From DASXZH01 sp036502005 (GTDB lineage Bacteria > Armatimonadota > Fimbriimonadia > Fimbriimonadales > Fimbriimonadaceae), in NCBI GenBank assembly GCA_036502005.1, contig DASXZH010000028.1, forward strand, positions 1 through 64,000: a stretch of DNA of 64,000 bases. Direction: 5' to 3'. A program made the translations under genes and the position numbers. This document shows, one piece after another, positions 61,781 to 64,000 of the stretch; position 1 is the stretch's first letter, and each line of letters begins with the position of its first letter. The notes beneath the pieces are model-generated. The model did not search any database, had not been told where the DNA came from, and saw only the letters and a program-made list of their open reading frames with translations.

Positions 61781-62401
61781 CTAGCCGCCGAACTTGTAGC
61801 CTAGATAAACGCCGACCATGTCAGCGGCGACACCATTATCGGGCGAACTGATATAAAGCGATGCTTCCGCAATCCAGTTTGATCCAAGATAAGTGCCTAA
61901 GCCTGCGCGGCCGCCGAAGCGGAACGTGCTGCTGCCAACATCAAATAGGGTTGCACCAAGGCCGATAAAGGCATAAGCCGTACCGGGCAGCGGTGAAGCA
62001 TTTTGCCCCTTGGGCGATAGGAAGAAGCGCTCGTTGATGCAGAACGGAAATAGGTTGGCGCGCGCGCTGCCCCTCGTTCGGAACATGCCATCAACCGAGA
62101 TGAATGTTTCGCCGTTCTTTACGAATGCGTCTGAGAATGTGTAGTCGATTCCGCCGCCGATAAGGATAGGCGTATAGTCCGAAAGGCGGCCATCAATCGC
62201 GAAGTCAAGGCCAGCGCGGACCGTAAAATACGATGGCTGCGGTGGCGGAGCTGCGCCAAGTCCCGTCTGAGCTGCCGAAGCATTCAGAGCGAGTGATTTG
62301 TTGGACAAAAGACTAAGTGTGTTTTGCGAACTCTGAGCCGAAGCGAGTGAGCAGCTTCCGATGGCGCAGAGCGTCGCACCTAAAACGATTCCTTTTTTCA
62401 A
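61781..62401 (-). CDS. Outer-membrane beta-barrel protein
   Basis: About 206 residues from a TTG start at 62401, chosen because GGGAGGA stands 6 bases before it; a longer frame to 62452 has no such signal. The signal peptide is LKKGIVLGATLCAIGSC with ASA, then a Pro-rich linker and a barrel-like domain of alternating hydrophobic strands (YFTVRAGLDFAIDG, LIGGGIDYTF, YAFIGLGATLFDVG, TFRFGGRAGLG) ending in a strand with aromatic near the end, VGVYLGYKFGG. It has the look of a small OmpA-like or porin-like barrel, though the exact family is not certain. Confidence 0.72.
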   Translation of the reverse strand: MKKGIVLGATLCAIGSCSLASAQSSQNTLSLLSNKSLALNASAAQTGLGAAPPPQPSYFTVRAGLDFAIDGRLSDYTPILIGGGIDYTFSDAFVKNGETFISVDGMFRTRGSARANLFPFCINERFFLSPKGQNASPLPGTAYAFIGLGATLFDVGSSTFRFGGRAGLGTYLGSNWIAEASLYISSPDNGVAADMVGVYLGYKFGG

Positions 62402-62565
62402 AATATATCCTCCCGATGAGCCGTAGCTTTGCATGCCTGCATGTACCCTCATACAGCCTACTACCCTCTCGTACCCTTTATTTTAACTTCATTGACGCTT
62501 AGAACTGTGCGAATCGTTTGGATTCTGTTGTATTTAGTGGCTTGAGAGGTCGCCATAATCTCATT

Positions 62566-63141
62566 ATGCTAGCCAGCAGACAGGATTCCGTCGTCGTTGT
62601 GGTGGATATGCAGCCAACCTTTTTAGCGGCGATTTTCGAGAAAGATCGCGTTTTGAAACGGTGCCGCTTTCTGGTTGAAATGGCCTTTTCGTTAGGCGTT
62701 CCGGTTCTGGCAACAGAGCAAAATGTTGCCCGCATGGGTGGGACCGAGGAGTCTTTAGCTGCCTTGTTTGCTCTTCACGGGGTTTCTCCGGTCGATAAAA
62801 TGTGTTTTTCCTGCTGCGGTTCCGCGCCGTTTATGTCTCTGCTGGAGGAAACCGGCCGGAAGCAGGTGATTCTGGTTGGGATTGAGACCCATATTTGTAT
62901 AAACCAGACCGCCCATGACTTGCTGGAATCCGAAATGGACTTTTTCCACGGCGTTTTGATCGGGGCCGATACGACCAGTTCTCGTTCTTTAGAGATGCAT
63001 AAGGTGGGCTTGAAGCGGCTGCGCGACGCAGGGGCGGTTATCGCCCACACGGAATCGATTGCCTATGAATGGCTGCAGTCTGCTGACGATCCGCAGTTTA
63101 GGGATGCGCTGAAGCTGGTGAAAGGATATTCGGAGTCCTAA
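62566..63141 (+). CDS. Isochorismatase-family cysteine hydrolase
   Basis: About 191 residues from the ATG at 62566 (the upstream ATG at 62518 adds 16 unlike residues). The catalytic Asp is in VVVVVDMQPTF, the Lys in VDKMCFSCCGSAPF and the nucleophile Cys in VGIETHICINQTA. Members cleave amide or ester bonds; this group (nicotinamidase or YcaC-like) has several possible substrates. An Asp-Lys-Cys triad is complete, so the enzyme should be active. It stands alone. Confidence 0.87.
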   Translation: MLASRQDSVVVVVDMQPTFLAAIFEKDRVLKRCRFLVEMAFSLGVPVLATEQNVARMGGTEESLAALFALHGVSPVDKMCFSCCGSAPFMSLLEETGRKQVILVGIETHICINQTAHDLLESEMDFFHGVLIGADTTSSRSLEMHKVGLKRLRDAGAVIAHTESIAYEWLQSADDPQFRDALKLVKGYSES

Positions 63142-63526
63142 GTCTTGGAATAATCGGAAAGCTTGAGTGTTAGAGACAAAACGGTTTTGCCATCGCGAGG
63201 GTCGGAGGCTTCGATGTACGCACCCTCCCGATGTAATGCCATCCAGTTTTTCAAGAGTCGAACTCAAAGGTTGGCCAGCGGATGCAGGCCCAAGGGGTCT
63301 AAATATTAAAGCGAAGGGTTTAACCCTGGAAACCGGTCGAATAAGTTAGTCTCCGGTCCTTATAGTCCGCCCCGAGGAGGGGCAAGTCGAAAGAAGGTTT
63401 TCCGAGTTGGATCTCTTATTTGATTGCTGTCTACCTACTACAACGTCCTCTTTCCCTGCTCCTCAGGAATCATTTAAGAACAAAACCGGTTGCTCTGTAA
63501 AACTTCGGTAACTACTAGGAGATGCA
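63142..63526. other. Long leader-like gap upstream of the DUF5671 gene
   Basis: 385 bases without a gene. A small GC-rich hairpin GCCCC-GAGGA-GGGGC is at 63369-63383, and GGGTTTAACCCTGG (63317-63330) contains the palindrome GGGTTTAACCC. It may be a structured RNA or a leader, but no known family is recognised. Confidence 0.4.
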
Positions 63527-64000
63527 GTGAACGAACTCATTGAATTTGTTCGAACCGCTTTAGCGGCAGGTCAGACCCGCGACGATATTCGCCAAGCGCT
63601 CTTGGCGGCCGATTGGCGAGAGGACGAGATTGCAAACGCGTTACAGCATTTTGCCGACGTGCCCTTTCTGGTACCTGTTCCTCGGAGAAAACCTTTCGCC
63701 AGCGCACGCGACGCCTTTGTCTCCCTCGTTACATTTGGTGCCCTATATGCGGGTGCTGGCGCCTTCGGCACACTGCTGTTCGGGTTGCTCGACCACTTTA
63801 TGCCGGATCGGATCATGGATCGCTCTAGCTATTCCGGCATCCACGACGACCTTCGCTGGTGCGTGGCCACGATGGCTGTTGCCTTCCCGATCTTCTTCAC
63901 CCTCACCATCAAGAATTTCCGTGAGTACGCGGCCGATCCGGAAAAGCGTTCTTCCAAGGTGCGGCATTGGCTCACCTATCTCACGCTAACCGGTGTCGCC
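63527..64000 (+). CDS. DUF5671-domain membrane protein (partial)
   Basis: The gene runs off the end of the window. It starts with GTG at 63527 with AGGAG 5 bases before it. The first residues are LIEFVRTALAAGQTRDDIRQ, a short helical segment, followed by PVPRRKPF and membrane helices (FVSLVTFGALYAGAGAFGTL, WCVATMAVAFPIFFTLTI) with REYAADPEKRSSKVRHWLTYLTL. This is the DUF5671 pattern, a common but unexplained membrane protein of several phyla. At least 158 residues are visible. Confidence 0.8.
   Translation, partial: MNELIEFVRTALAAGQTRDDIRQALLAADWREDEIANALQHFADVPFLVPVPRRKPFASARDAFVSLVTFGALYAGAGAFGTLLFGLLDHFMPDRIMDRSSYSGIHDDLRWCVATMAVAFPIFFTLTIKNFREYAADPEKRSSKVRHWLTYLTLTGVA

Overview
The window looks like a chromosomal segment of a bacterium from the Armatimonadota (Fimbriimonas/Chthonomonas type). 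The best clue is a prepilin-like protein at 28.4-29.4 kb that carries the FTLIELLVVIAIIAILAA helix followed by FPVFAQAKAAAK, a wording typical of that phylum. Large cyclase/NB-ARC/TPR proteins, VPS10/BNR secreted proteins, lipoproteins and a DUF5671 protein agree with this. The assignment is an inference from protein style, not from a marker gene.

Region 1 (0-21.4 kb) is a defence island. It opens with the tail of a TerB-C-like protein, a BrxD-like (DUF2791) P-loop ATPase and a very large Lhr-type helicase fused to a beta-CASP metallo-nuclease domain, all on the plus strand. Then, on the minus strand, comes a type III CBASS operon in the order cap6 (TRIP13 AAA+), cap8-like protein, cap7 (HORMA), CD-NTase, cap4 (nuclease-SAVED), followed by a TM0106-type RecB-nuclease/RNase-H-like/helicase protein. 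A divergent XRE-ImmA/IrrE regulator and MazF-like toxin gene sit at the other end of CBASS. After them lie an ankyrin protein, several unrecognised genes, a decayed bioY and a DUF4365 nuclease-like gene.

Region 2 (21.4-30.4 kb) is ordinary secreted or surface metabolism: a GH51 arabinofuranosidase, an intact VPS10/BNR protein with a decayed upstream paralogue, a TlpA-like thioredoxin, a small lipoprotein, a pilin-like protein and an XRE-cupin regulator. Region 3 (30.6-35.6 kb) is a mobile module with a large serine recombinase, an excisionase, an XRE regulator, two overlapping unknown genes and a tyrosine integrase. The integrase is followed by a 3'-tRNA-like fragment that probably marks an attachment site.

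Region 4 (35.6-46 kb) holds a Cys-rich copper-storage-like protein, a second TlpA-like protein, an AbiE-like toxin-antitoxin pair with a perfect palindrome over its start, a TauD-type dioxygenase, a peroxiredoxin in which the catalytic Cys codon is TGA followed by a good bacterial SECIS hairpin (a probable selenoprotein), a frameshifted YncE/phosphoesterase, a DUF892 ferritin-like protein and a manganese catalase. Much of this region is about redox and metal stress.

Region 5 (46-64 kb) is mostly housekeeping or envelope: a cyclase/ATPase regulator, an intradiol dioxygenase-like protein, a GT9-like protein, a Tat metallophosphoesterase, a tandem SGNH hydrolase, a RAYT transposase set among five REP-like palindromic units, a glycosyltransferase, DUF58 and RDD proteins, recF preceded by a possible origin-like region, an outer-membrane barrel, an isochorismatase-family hydrolase and the start of a DUF5671 protein.

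The strongest candidates for something new are the TGA/SECIS peroxiredoxin and the TerB-C / DUF2791 / helicase-beta-CASP cassette. All calls come from reading the sequence; no database search was possible.
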